Source of the DNA: CAVZBW01 sp963773635 | GTDB taxonomy: Bacteria > Actinomycetota > Acidimicrobiia > Acidimicrobiales > RAAP-2 | Direction: 5' to 3' | Assembly: GCA_963773635.1 (NCBI GenBank) | Contig: CAVZBW010000005.1 | Location: 3,038,001-3,102,000, forward strand | Length of the DNA stretch: 64,000 nt | Part shown: piece after piece, positions 7,578 to 17,544 of the stretch | Numbering within the stretch: position 1 is the first letter of the stretch | Layout of the letters: each line of letters opens with the position of its first letter | Notes under the pieces: generated by a model | Told to the model about the DNA's origin: nothing | Seen by the model: the letters and a program-made list of their open reading frames with translations, nothing else | Database searches by the model: none | Position numbers and translations under genes: made by a program

Positions 7578-10500
7578 AGATCGAGGAGCTCGAGGTCTCG
7601 GGGCTGCGCTCGCACCGTGGGAATCCATCGACGTGCGTCGATCTGACCGATAAGCGCCTGGTGGCGATAGTCGGCCACACCGGCGCGGGCAAGTCCAGCC
7701 TGCTCGAGGCGATCACCTTCGTGCTCTTCGGTGAGGCCACCTACGGGGGCAAGGCCTACGAGGAGCTTTCCACCGACGGTCGCTGCGAGATGACAGTGAA
7801 GATGACCTTCAGCATCAGCGACGAGCGCTTCCAGATGCTGCGCACGGTCCGCCCCGACATCCACGGTAAGTTCATGAACAAGGTCGTCTACCTCCGGCGT
7901 GTCGACGACGCCGACAACGTGCTCACCCACACGGAGGGTGTGCGCAATGTTGACACCGCGGTGACCGCCCTCCTCGGCGGGATGACCAGAGAGCAGTTCT
8001 GCCAGGCAGTGCTGTTGGCCCAGAACCGCTTCGCCGATCTCCTCGAGGCCAACCCGGCCGAGCGCGAGGCCCTGCTCGACACACTGCTCGGTCTCAACGC
8101 CCTCCACGACGCACGCAGCGCCCTCCAGAAGACCCGCAGTGCCGCCGTGCGCAACATCGCCCGCCTGACCGATCGGCGTGGCAACCTCCCGCCGGACCCC
8201 GCAGCCGAGGCACGGAATGCCAAGGCCCTCGCCAAGGCCATGACCACCCTTGCCGAACAGGCTGCCGAGGGTGGGAAACAGTTGGACGATCTCTATGAGG
8301 AGGCTGCGGATCTCTCCCAGAAGGCGAACGAGCTCGAGAGGGCCACCGCCTTGCGCACAACGGCCGGTGGCCCTGCTGGCCGCGACCGCCTTGCCGAGAC
8401 CGCGGCGAATCTCGAGACCATCGCCGCAGTCGATGGAGTACTCGCTGCCGCCGAACAGGAGACGAGCACGGGCCTCCAGGCAGCGCGAAGCGCCTCGAAC
8501 AGGCCACCGACGCGCTCGGCAAGGTCGAGGAGAAGCATGGCGCCGCTGGCCACCACCAGGTCGTGGCCCAGCAGCTCCGGCTCCTGGGCGAGCTGTTGGC
8601 AGAGAAGCCAGGTCAGGAACAGGCGGTCACCAAGACCCAAGCCGAGGCGGCGAGGCTCGGCGGCGACCTCGAGACGGCACGCGAAGCGGCATCCGCGGCC
8701 AAGGCAACCACCGATCAGCTACGGAAGGCCTCCATGAGCGCCCAGGAGGCGGCCCAGGGTGCCACCAATGCTCTCGATCTCGCCGAACGGGTCGTCGAAG
8801 CTGCTGCCTCTGCGATCGAGCGGCTCGATGCCCAGGTCACCACGGTAGAAGGGGCCCTCGGTGAACTCGCGTCGTCTCGGACGGCCGTCATCGAAGCCGA
8901 GCGGGCCATCGAACCCCTCACCGAGCAGCGCGCCGGCGCAGCGAAGGCCCTCGAGTCGGCCACCCGCGCCGACTGGGCCGCCGCGGCGGCGCACGAGTGT
9001 CACCCCGGAGACGACTGCCCGGTGTGCGGTCGCTCGCTTCCCGACTCCTGGGTGGCCCCGAAGGCGACCGACCTCAATGCGGCACGCAAGCTGCTCGCCG
9101 AAGCCGACGGCACCCTCGAGAAGGCGACGAAGACCCAGCGTCGGGTGTCGGAGGCTTACGCGCAGGTGGTGGGTCGGCTGCGCTGAGCCCTCGCAGGAGT
9201 TGCGACGACCCGGGGCGAGATAGCGGGGCTCGCCTCCGATCACGAACTCGCACCGCCACCGACGCCCGGTGCGGATCTCGCGCCGGGCGATGCCGAGCCC
9301 GCCGCCGCACTAAGCGCCGCAGCCGAGGCGGCCCTGGCCTTGCGCTCGGCAGCGAGTAGCTGGCTCGACGGGCTGCGCGAGGCACTGGCTCCACCTCGTC
9401 AGCTCAAGGCGGAAGCCAACGCCGCGTGGCGACTGCCAATGATGCACTCTCGGCCGCCGAAGCTTGGCAGGCCAAGGCCGCTGGCATGTTGGCAGATACC
9501 ACCACCGCACTGGCGACGGCGAAGACGAAGCACGAAGGTGCGTTACGGGCGTGGAAGGATTCGGAGGTGCGGCTCACGACCACGCTGACGGGCATCGGCG
9601 AGCGATGGCGTTCGCTCATCGATCTGGGCGCCGCCTCGTCGGTCGAGACTGCCCAGCGCGTGGTGACCGAGGACCAGGCCAAGGTCGATGCCGCTACACG
9701 GGAACGGACAGAGGCCGTCGCCGAGGTCCAGCGCCAGGAACGGCGCCTCCAGGAGCTTGAGGGCCGGCGCGCCCGTGAGGTCACCGCCCCGCTCGAGGGT
9801 GTTCGGACGACTCTCCGCACTCTGACGGAACTCGTGAATGACTTGGCTGGCCGAGTCGGGATTGCCGCGACCGAGGCCATCGGAAACGACGTGGGGACCG
9901 CCGCGTTGATTGCTGCGGCCAGGGAGGTCGACGACACGGCCCGCTATGCCGTGGAAGCCGCCGGCGAACGTTGCGCCGAGCTGCGCCAACAAGTCGGTGC
10001 CCTAACAGCACCGGCATCGGAGGTCGTGGACTCCCTGGTCGCCCTTATGTGTGAGGCCGATCCCGAAGGCACCGAGCTCGGGCGCAGTCCCCGACGCCGA
10101 GGACCCGCTCTCGACCGAGGCGCGCAACCTGGTTCAACAGATCATCGGTGGCGCGAAGCGCCTCGCCACCGTGGCCACTGAGAGATCCAACAAGGCCAAG
10201 GAGGCGGTGAAGACCGCCAAGGAGCTCGACCAACGCATCACGGCCTTGGAGTCCTGGGTGGTCGACCTCGAAGGAGCCACCAACGTCCTGAAGAAGGACA
10301 ACTTCCCTAAGTGGGCCCGAGGTCTCAAGATGGCCCACCTGGTGGAGGTCTCCTCGGAGCATCTTGCCGAGATGACCGACAGCCGGTTCCGCTTCGACCC
10401 CACCCTGCAGATCTCGGACGAGGTGGCGGGCGTGGTGCGCAAGTCCTCGACGCTCTCGGGCGGTGAGAAGTTCGAGGCGTCCCTCGCCCTCGCCTTGGGA

Positions 10501-10788
10501 GTCTCGGAGATCGCCGGCCGCTCTGGCGTCCGCATCGACACGTTGTTCCTGGACGAAGGTTTCGCCGGGCTCGACCAGTCGCACCTGAACCGGGCCCTCG
10601 ACGTGCTCGAAAGCGAGGTCGCAGCTGGCCGCCGCATCGTGCTCATCACCCACATCGGCTCGGTTGCGGACCGCATCCAGGACGTGCTCCTTGTCCAGCC
10701 CGATGGGGCAGGGGGATCGACTACCAAGTGGCTCGACGAGGAGGAGCGCTTCGAGCTGGGCGCTGACCTTGACATCGCAGTGCCATGA
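7574..10788 (+). pseudogene. sbcC: SbcC/Rad50-like SMC ATPase with zinc hook, frameshifted
   Basis: About 1,070 codons. GTG 7574 opens VKIEELEVSGLRSHRG, with Walker A IVGHTGAGKSSLLEAI and a Q-loop region (REQFCQAVLLAQNRFADLL). Long coiled coils flank the zinc hook DDCPVCGRSLP (Cys codons at 9016 and 9025). The C-terminal head has signature STLSGGEKFEASLALALG, Walker B DTLFLDEGFAGLD and a D-loop/H-loop (IVLITHIGSVADRI). The frame breaks near 8480, 9186, about 9420 and 10060, while the two heads and hook are each intact. It would form the ATP-gated partner of SbcD. Confidence 0.85.
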
Positions 10789-10836
10789 CCGCGATGAGGA
10801 ATAGCGGCATCGCGAGGGCGGAGTAGGAGGAGGCCG

Positions 10837-11544
10837 GTGTTCGACAAACGAAGGGCTCAATTCGCCGAATTGGCAAGCTCAGGGGTCCCGGCCGTGTGGC
10901 TGGCGTGGCCGACGATGCGCTGCGGCGGCGGGCAGATCAAAATGGCTGGTGCACGGCACCACGCCGATGGACTTCGGAGCGTCAGAGCGACCGTAGGGCC
11001 GTTGGTCATGGCACAACTCGGGATAGAAGCCGAGGGTCAATACGCGAGTGCAGTACGGGTGTATGTCGTTGGGAAGGTGCTAGGGAGCATCCCCCACGAG
11101 CTCGGCGACAAGTTCAGAGCCGTGGTTACGCAATTGCAAGCCTCGGGATCGCCCGCTACGTGCCGGGCTCAACTCGATGAGGGGGAGTGGGTCGACGTCT
11201 GGCTCGATGCCCGTCCCGAGCCTCGTAGCGCAGACGATCCGTTCCTGCCGCCATTGAGCTCTTCGACGGTCCGCCTCTATCCGGGTGAGGCCGAGCGCCT
11301 CGACGAAGGACTCCACAGCAGAGCGAAGTCCAAGCGTTTTGTCGTCCTGGGCGAGCTCCCATTTGCCGACGGGGCGTGGCAGCTGACGATCGACGGAACG
11401 CGCATGGGGATGATCGACGACAGGAACTCGGCACTCGAAGCGGCCCGCGATGGCGGGTTCCCCTTGACGTGTCAGGTCCGCATCCTCCGGGAGCAGGGGA
11501 AGCACCTTCGAGTCATTGCCGATCTTCCTCCGGAGGCCTCCTAG
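10837..11544 (+). CDS. HIRAN-like domain protein
   Basis: 235 residues from GTG 10837, with a strong GGAGGAGG ribosome site. Residues about 60-115 (YASAVRVYVVGKVLGSIPHE, then a helix and GSPATCRAQL) resemble the second half of HIRAN domains of actinobacterial proteins, which bind DNA ends or stalled forks. The C-terminal third (VRLYPGEAERLDEG, FVVLGELPF, WQLTIDGTRMG) looks like a second, related fold. It sits 48 bases after sbcC and overlaps the next start (TAGTG). The HIRAN assignment is inferred by eye. Confidence 0.5.
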   Translation: MFDKRRAQFAELASSGVPAVWLAWPTMRCGGGQIKMAGARHHADGLRSVRATVGPLVMAQLGIEAEGQYASAVRVYVVGKVLGSIPHELGDKFRAVVTQLQASGSPATCRAQLDEGEWVDVWLDARPEPRSADDPFLPPLSSSTVRLYPGEAERLDEGLHSRAKSKRFVVLGELPFADGAWQLTIDGTRMGMIDDRNSALEAARDGGFPLTCQVRILREQGKHLRVIADLPPEAS

Positions 11545-12173
11545 TGCCCGAATCCGTCGAATGGTTCCCACGCTTCGGTGACATTCCCGGCGTCACCTAC
11601 GAGCGCGCGCCGGGCATTGACGCCAGTGGGCTGCCTGGATTCGGCGCGGTGCCCGAACTCACGAGCTACGAGTTCGATGGGGAGCGGCACGAAAGTCTTT
11701 GGTGGTCGTGGGAGGGGGAGGAAGGGACAACGTCAGCGTCACCGGTGCAGATGTACAAAGTCTCCGGTGACGATGTGGTTGGGCTGTTGACGAGCCTCCA
11801 CGGGGGTCTGGAGCTCCCGGGCCGTGCGGGTGACTACCACTACCTGATCCAGGGCACCGCAGAGCCTCTGTTGAAGCTGAGCCGCGAGGACCCATCCGCG
11901 CTGGCCGAGATGGAGCGACTCTGTTGGCTCGACGTCGAGCTCATTGAAGCCAAGCCAGATTCGATTAGGGATGAGTATAGAGACGGGCCGTCGTACTACA
12001 GGGTCGTGTCATTCGGCTTGCTCATCGGCCTGTACAAGGGGGAGGGGTGTTTGCACGAGGCCCTCGCCGTTGCTGACCGTGCTGTGCAGTTCGGGCAGGG
12101 AACCGAAGAGCGTGAGGAGCTTGTCGCGCGCATTGCCGTGGTGGAGAACGAGACGAGTGGGGTGACCTCGTGA
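11544..12173 (+). CDS. Uncharacterised protein of the island A operon
   Basis: 209 residues from GTG 11544, which overlaps the preceding stop; the longer open frame from 11376 is rejected because it lies inside the HIRAN gene. I recognise no family. It has an acidic, aromatic N-terminus (ESVEWFPRFGDIPGVTYERA), a central WWSWEGEEG stretch, and a C-terminal helical part (YRVVSFGLLIGLYKGEGCLH, then ALAVADRAVQFGQGTEEREEL) like one or two TPR-type helical hairpins. The 4-base overlap with the next gene suggests translational coupling and a shared complex. Confidence 0.6.
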   Translation: MPESVEWFPRFGDIPGVTYERAPGIDASGLPGFGAVPELTSYEFDGERHESLWWSWEGEEGTTSASPVQMYKVSGDDVVGLLTSLHGGLELPGRAGDYHYLIQGTAEPLLKLSREDPSALAEMERLCWLDVELIEAKPDSIRDEYRDGPSYYRVVSFGLLIGLYKGEGCLHEALAVADRAVQFGQGTEEREELVARIAVVENETSGVTS

Positions 12174-14363
12174 GCGTCGAATCCTTCGGATCCCGGGCCT
12201 TGGCACTCACAGATGCCGGCACCCTCGTCCAGTTCGAGATCGCCGAAGGGAAGGCCGAGCTGTTCAGTGACGTCGATGCGCTTGTGACAGACGTGGTCGT
12301 CCGGCTTCTCCGCGCCGAACGGGTCGTCACCCTCTATGGAGATCCACCGAAGGTGGCGATCCACGGACTCGCTCCAAGAAACGAAGCCACTCTCGAGGGC
12401 ACCTACGCCGTGGCGAGTCAGCACACGAGGGGAGCGTGGTTCCTGCCTGAACAGGTCAGGCTCAAGGTCGGGTTTGATGCGCTTCCGTGGGCTTTCTCCC
12501 AATTCCCTCGATTCGCGACGGGGGTCGTATTCGGGGGGTGGGCCCAGCGAGTCCAGTTGGTAGACAGTGCTGCGGCGGTGTTCGTCTGGGCGGTATCCGA
12601 GCCGCTGTTCGAGCAACTCGCCATCCCCTTCGAGCTCCGCGGACACCTCGTCGGCACCAAGCCCCCCGAGGAGCAGCTCGCCGCTTGGGCGAACTTCGAT
12701 GAGCTGATCGCGGCCCTCGGCTTCTCCCTGGATGACGAACTCGCGGTCATGCGATACGGAGGTGGATGGGGCCAGCTCGCGGCTCCCGGGCAGTTGGAGG
12801 CGAAGCGGTGCCTTCTGGCCGCGATGGGCGCCCAGGCCGGCGTGCAATTGGCCCCTCGCTACCGGGCGTATCGGCTCCTGCCGCTGATCGCCCGTTACTA
12901 CGAGAAGGCGAAGAACGGCCAGGCTCGGCGCAAGCAGGTGGTCACCCGTGCGCTGGAACCCACGCTTGCGGGCTTCTTCGGCGGTGACTGGCTCCGCTTC
13001 CTCGACTACCTCGGTGAGACGCCCCACCCCAAGGAGGAGATAGTCACCGCCATTCCCGAAACGAGGCTCTTCGTGACCGGTGCCGACGTGCAGCCGACAG
13101 AAGCTGCCGAGGGAGCTCCGGTTGTCGCTGCGGCAGCATCACCCGTCGAAGAACGCGTCACCATCCTGAAGGCCTACTGGCAGCAGTTCGATGCGATCCA
13201 TAGCCGCCAAGCTCCGGGGATGCCCTCGCTGTGGGGAATGGTCGAGGAGGACCATACCGGGGTGCAGATCCGGTGGGACGGGCCGGACTGGTTCACGCGA
13301 GCGCTCTACCAGCAGCTGCTTTCACCTGAACTCTGCCGCGCAGATCGAGGTGAAATGGGCAACGATCATGCTCCCGAGGTGGCCGGAGCACATCGTGACC
13401 GAGATCGCTCCACATGCTCTGATGGCCGAGACCTTCGGCCCGGCCCTCACATTTTGGAACGGGACTGCCCTCACGGCCTGGTTCGTAAGCGAGGGGCCCT
13501 ACTCCCGGACGGACATGGCCGGTCTGGCCGGCTACTACGACGGCATTCTGGTTCAGTTCGAGCGGTCGGGATACCCCATCGATCCGGCTCTCTTCGGGGA
13601 GCTGATTGAGGAAGAACGGGGGCTGGGCCCCGCTGAGCCGTTCGATCGCGAGTCAGCTTCAGTGGAGGTCACGCCGGGGTTGACCGTCTCCCTTCCGAGC
13701 ATGGGCTCGCGACGCTCAGGCTTCGAGGGTCTTCGTGACATCCTGACCCGGTACCGCCGAGCCTGGGCCGACTGCTACCTCGAGTCTTACCTCCGCGACC
13801 GGTGGGAAATCGAACTTCGAGAAGCCGCCCGGCTGCACGCACAGGCAGTGGCGGAACGGGGGAAGCCGCCGACCCCGAAACAGTTCGCCAGGACCGCCCT
13901 TGCGGCCACGAACCACTGGTTCGGTGGGGACATGAGTGCGTTTTACGCGGCGATCGGCCAGGAGTCACCGATAGAGCCGGTGCGAGTCGCTCTCGTTCCG
14001 GTCGACCAACACGGCTTCGCCATCGGCGTGTTCGAGGCGTTGGGTGGTAAGCCTTTCGAGAGGCAAATCGTTGTGGCGAGCCGAGACGAGGGACTAGCCC
14101 AAGCGGAGGAGCAACAACGGCATTATAAGTTGGGGTGGCTCGCCGAGCAGAGCCTTCGATTCACACAGCTCCAGGAGGGACTCGGCCGGCCGCCGGAGCT
14201 CAAGGAGTTCGGAAGTCCGGGCTTCGAGTATCGCAGTGACGTGGTCTCACCCGATCCTCAAGCTGCGTGGGCCTTGTACGCAGCGGTGGTCAAATCGGTG
14301 AGGGAGAGGTTGACGAGCACCAGCGCGCCAGCGCCGGGCCCATTGCCAGGACCGGCAGCGTGA
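12170..14363 (+). pseudogene. Large uncharacterised operon protein (about 730 residues) with one frameshift
   Basis: The frame from ATG 12170 stays protein-like to about 13330 (LYQQLLSPEL), then continues in another frame from QIEVKWATIMLPRWPEHIVT to 14363. One indel near 13332 (CTCTGCCGCGCAG) explains this. Recognisable folds are absent. The N-terminus is beta-rich (RALALTDAGTLVQFEIAEGK), a basic helical segment follows (YYEKAKNGQARRKQVVTRAL), and the C-terminal part has FARTALAATNHWFGGDMSAF. The start overlaps the previous stop (ATGA) and the end overlaps the nuclease start (GTGA). It could be the structural partner of the nuclease, but this is inference only. Confidence 0.55.
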
Positions 14364-15667
14364 ACTCGCAGCCTGAAGCTGGTTTCCAACGGGCCAGACT
14401 CTTCCCGATCACCGGCGCGGGAAGGACTTTCGACGAGGAACGCCATACGAGTTCAATCCTCCTCGCCGTCATGCGGGAGGTGGAGGAGTTTGGACGGGCG
14501 CTGACACAGCCGCTCGGTGCACCAACAGGGCGAATCGAGACCTTCATCGAGTGTTCCTATCCACTCGGTAGACGCAACTGTCGTCCCGATGGGCTCATCC
14601 GGGTTACGGGTCGCCGGGGCATCTGGCGGGCACTGGTGGAGCTGAAGACGGCATCCAACACCCTCCGGACGTCGCAGATCGAGGACTACCTCGACGTCGC
14701 GGCAGCCCAGGACATCCAGAGCGTGCTCACGGTCAGCTCTCAACTGCGCCCATCTCCGAACACGCATCCTGTGAAAGTTGATGGGCGCAAGCTCAGGAAT
14801 GTGCAGCTCCACCATCTCTCCTGGAGTGAGATCCATGCAGAGGCACTGCTAGAAAAGAATAAACACGCTGTAAGCGACCCCGACCAGGCCATGATCCTTG
14901 ACGAATTCCTCCGCTACCTTGAGGCACCGAGATCGGGCGCGATCGACTTCGACGACATGGGGCCCTCGTGGGTCAGGGTCCGCAAGGCGCTCACAGAGCA
15001 GGTCGGCGGAGCCGAGCGCGATGACTTCCGGGATGTCGTTCAGCGTTTCGCACAGCTGGTCGCCTACACCGGCATGCGCCAGACACCCCTGTTGGGTGTG
15101 GAGGTTCGCCCGGTGATCCACCGCAATGCCAATGATGATCGGGCGAAGGCGCTTGAAGCGGGGACTAATGAGTTGCAGCGCCGAGGGCTCCTAACTGGTG
15201 CACTGAGCGTCCCGGGGGCGGTCAACCCCATGCGGCTGAGCGTCAACGTGGCTTCTTTGCACGGCGAATGCTCGGTCACCATCAACGCACCAACCAACCA
15301 TCGCCCGCCCGGGCGGGTGAAGTGGCTTACTGGCCAACTCAAAGAACCGCCGCGCGACCTGCGGATTCAGGCTCACATCACCCACTCACGGCTTTCCGGC
15401 CAGAAGCGGATGTTCACGGCTGTAGCTGAGGATCCGCTGGCGTTGCTGGATGACCCCCGCAGCGACGTTCGACGCTTTACCTTGAGTCTTGGCCACCCGT
15501 TGGGTTCCAAGCGAAAAGCTCTCCAGGAGGGATCCTTCATCGACTCGGTGGTGAAGCTGGTCGACCACTTTTACGCCAGCGTGGTCCAGCACCTGCAATC
15601 GCCGCCCCGACGAGCCCCGAAGGTGGTGGATCCGAGAGCGGACCGCACTTTGCCGGACGCCAGATAG
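14360..15667 (+). CDS. PD-(D/E)XK-type nuclease domain protein
   Basis: 435 residues from GTG 14360, overlapping the previous TGA by 4 bases. Residues about 55-100 read ETFIECSY, NCRPDGLIRV and WRALVELKTAS. This is a beta-strand, an Asp (RPDG), then E-x-K (VELKT), the PD-(D/E)XK active-site arrangement of restriction and resolvase nucleases. A following QIEDYLDVAAAQD segment fits the fold's helix. The C-terminal 300 residues (SWSEIHAEALLEKNKHAVSD; FDDMGPSWVRVRKAL) match a widespread actinobacterial family without a named function that I recall only by sequence feel. It is the last coupled gene of the operon and a likely effector. Confidence 0.65.
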   Translation: MNSQPEAGFQRARLFPITGAGRTFDEERHTSSILLAVMREVEEFGRALTQPLGAPTGRIETFIECSYPLGRRNCRPDGLIRVTGRRGIWRALVELKTASNTLRTSQIEDYLDVAAAQDIQSVLTVSSQLRPSPNTHPVKVDGRKLRNVQLHHLSWSEIHAEALLEKNKHAVSDPDQAMILDEFLRYLEAPRSGAIDFDDMGPSWVRVRKALTEQVGGAERDDFRDVVQRFAQLVAYTGMRQTPLLGVEVRPVIHRNANDDRAKALEAGTNELQRRGLLTGALSVPGAVNPMRLSVNVASLHGECSVTINAPTNHRPPGRVKWLTGQLKEPPRDLRIQAHITHSRLSGQKRMFTAVAEDPLALLDDPRSDVRRFTLSLGHPLGSKRKALQEGSFIDSVVKLVDHFYASVVQHLQSPPRRAPKVVDPRADRTLPDAR

Positions 15668-15705
15668 AGCTCTGGACGACGGTAGACCTCTATGTTCTCA
15701 GGGCG

Positions 15706-16110
15706 ATGGACGAGTTGGACGCCGGGACGAACCCGGGTCGCTTCTCGGCCAACTGTGACGCCGTCATCCAGCGCTCCGGACTGACGCTGGAGTTTGACGG
15801 TTGCAAGGCTTCTGTTCGCCGCCTGTCCAGACTCATCGACGCCAAGGTGGACCGGGAGGGGACCGGAAAACGCGCGCTACAGGTATGTGATCGCATGCCG
15901 TCCCGACGCGGACCGAGCCTCGGGGAGTCTGAGGGGATCGGAGTGGCCTTTTGGCACTCGGCCGCCTATGCAGCCGTGAGCTGGAGCCTTCCCTTCAGGA
16001 AGGGCGGTGTACTAGGGGTGTCAAACGCCCCTCCGACACGCCCTTCAACACACGCGGGTCGTGCCTCATCCTCGACGATCCTTTCCGCAGTCGATGTCCG
16101 CGATTTTTGA
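15706..16110 (+). CDS. Remnant ORF truncated by the IS21 element
   Basis: The frame is open from about 15625, and the first roughly 65 residues after ATG 15706 look coding (NPGRFSANCDAVIQRSGLTL, RRLSRLIDAKVDREGTGKRA). After about 15890 composition and sense are lost, and the frame ends inside the IS21 left end. No family recognised. It is probably the start of a gene that once followed the nuclease. Confidence 0.35.
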   Translation: MDELDAGTNPGRFSANCDAVIQRSGLTLEFDGCKASVRRLSRLIDAKVDREGTGKRALQVCDRMPSRRGPSLGESEGIGVAFWHSAAYAAVSWSLPFRKGGVLGVSNAPPTRPSTHAGRASSSTILSAVDVRDF

Positions 16111-16242
16111 ATCTCCCCACCCTCGATCACTGAAATTCCCCACCCTGAGCCCGGTGAGCTGAACCATCCACCCGCGGGGTTGGGCCCCCTTCGAAGCTGA
16201 CGAGCGACCAAGCCAGCCAGCTCGAAGGGAGTCCCGCTCCGC

Positions 16243-17544
16243 ATGCTCACACATGGGGAAGACGTGGAAGTACATGCACTGAGAAGTAGGGGTTGGACGA
16301 TCTCGGCGATCGCCCGGCACCTCGGCCGGGACCGAAAGACGATCCGGGCCTACATCAATGGGGAGCGAGTCCCCGGCGTCCGGGCCCGCTCGGCCCCCGA
16401 CCCGCTCGAGCCGTTCACCAAGTACCTGGTGGCCCGGTTCGTTGACGATCCGCACGTGTGGGCCTCGGCCCTCTATGACGAGGTGAAACGGCTCGGCTAT
16501 CCGCTGAGCTACCCGAGCTTCGTCCGCCAGATCCGGCTGGCCGGACTCCGGCCCCACTGCGAGGCCTGTGCCGGCGTCAAGGGACGCGACACCATCGAGA
16601 TCGACCATCCACCGGGTGAGGAGATCCAGTGGGATTGGTTCGAACGCCGGAACGCTCCATGGGGTGGGACGGCCTACGTGCTGTTGGGCACGCTGTCGCA
16701 CTCGGGCAAGGTGCGCGGCGTGCTGGGCGAGAAGATGGACCAGGCCCATCTCATCGAGGCCATCGACGAGGTGCTCCGGCACCTGGGCGGGACAGCTCGG
16801 GTGTGGCGGACCGATCGCCTGGCCACAGTGATCGTCCCGGGAACGAGCGACGTGCAGGCCTCCTTCGCTCCGGTGGCCAAGCACTACGGGGCCGTCGTCG
16901 AACCCTGTCCGCCGAGGCGTGGCAATCGCAAGGGTGCGGTCGAGTCCTCGGTGCGCTTCGTCTCGGGTCGCTGGTGGCGCACCATGAGCGCAGAGAACCC
17001 CGAAGACGCCCAACGCTCCCTCGACGTCTTCTGCGCCACCATCGGTGATGACCGCGAGCGCCGAGGACCGAACGGCGAGCGCACCACCGTCGGTGAGCTG
17101 GCCGACACCGAGCCGCTGCTCGCCCTCCCGCCGGCCCCATTTCCGGCCACCACCGAGGTCGAACGAATCGTGGCCGACAATGCCAGCGTGGCCTTCTCGG
17201 GCAACCGCTACTCGGTGCCGCCCGGGCTCAGCGGGACGACGTTGCTCATCCGGCATCGTTTGTCGTCTCCGACCATCGACGTGGTGGCTCCCTCGGGAGC
17301 GATCCTCGTCACCCACCGCCTCGCTCCGGCTGGTTCGGGCGCCCTGGTGCGCAGCGTCGAGCACCGTGAAGCCCTCGAGGCCGCCGTGCTGAGCGCCTTC
17401 ACGACAGCTCGTCCGTGCGACAAGAAGGCCAACCGCCCACCGGGCAAAGAGGCACTCGAAGAAGCAGCCCGACTGCTCGGACCCATCGGGCGTGAGCCCG
17501 TCGTCGACCTGTCCGTCTATGGTGAGATCGCGGAGGGACGATGA
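16243..17544 (+). CDS. istA: IS21-family transposase IstA
   Basis: 433 residues. An N-terminal helix-turn-helix (WTISAIARHLGRDRKTIRAY) is followed by an rve/DDE core beginning IEIDHPPGEEIQWDWFE (first Asp), the middle Asp region VWRTDRLATV, and the Glu in NRKGAVESSVRF. A C-terminal beta-barrel-like region (ASVAFSGNRYSVPP) follows. IstA binds the terminal repeats and performs strand transfer with the IstB ATPase. Its stop overlaps istB by 4 bases. Confidence 0.95.
   Translation: MLTHGEDVEVHALRSRGWTISAIARHLGRDRKTIRAYINGERVPGVRARSAPDPLEPFTKYLVARFVDDPHVWASALYDEVKRLGYPLSYPSFVRQIRLAGLRPHCEACAGVKGRDTIEIDHPPGEEIQWDWFERRNAPWGGTAYVLLGTLSHSGKVRGVLGEKMDQAHLIEAIDEVLRHLGGTARVWRTDRLATVIVPGTSDVQASFAPVAKHYGAVVEPCPPRRGNRKGAVESSVRFVSGRWWRTMSAENPEDAQRSLDVFCATIGDDRERRGPNGERTTVGELADTEPLLALPPAPFPATTEVERIVADNASVAFSGNRYSVPPGLSGTTLLIRHRLSSPTIDVVAPSGAILVTHRLAPAGSGALVRSVEHREALEAAVLSAFTTARPCDKKANRPPGKEALEEAARLLGPIGREPVVDLSVYGEIAEGR

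Noticed and set aside
14267..14359. Upstream extension of the PD-(D/E)XK nuclease gene
   Set aside because: It overlaps the coding end of the preceding gene; GTG 14360 with the GTGA overlap fits better.
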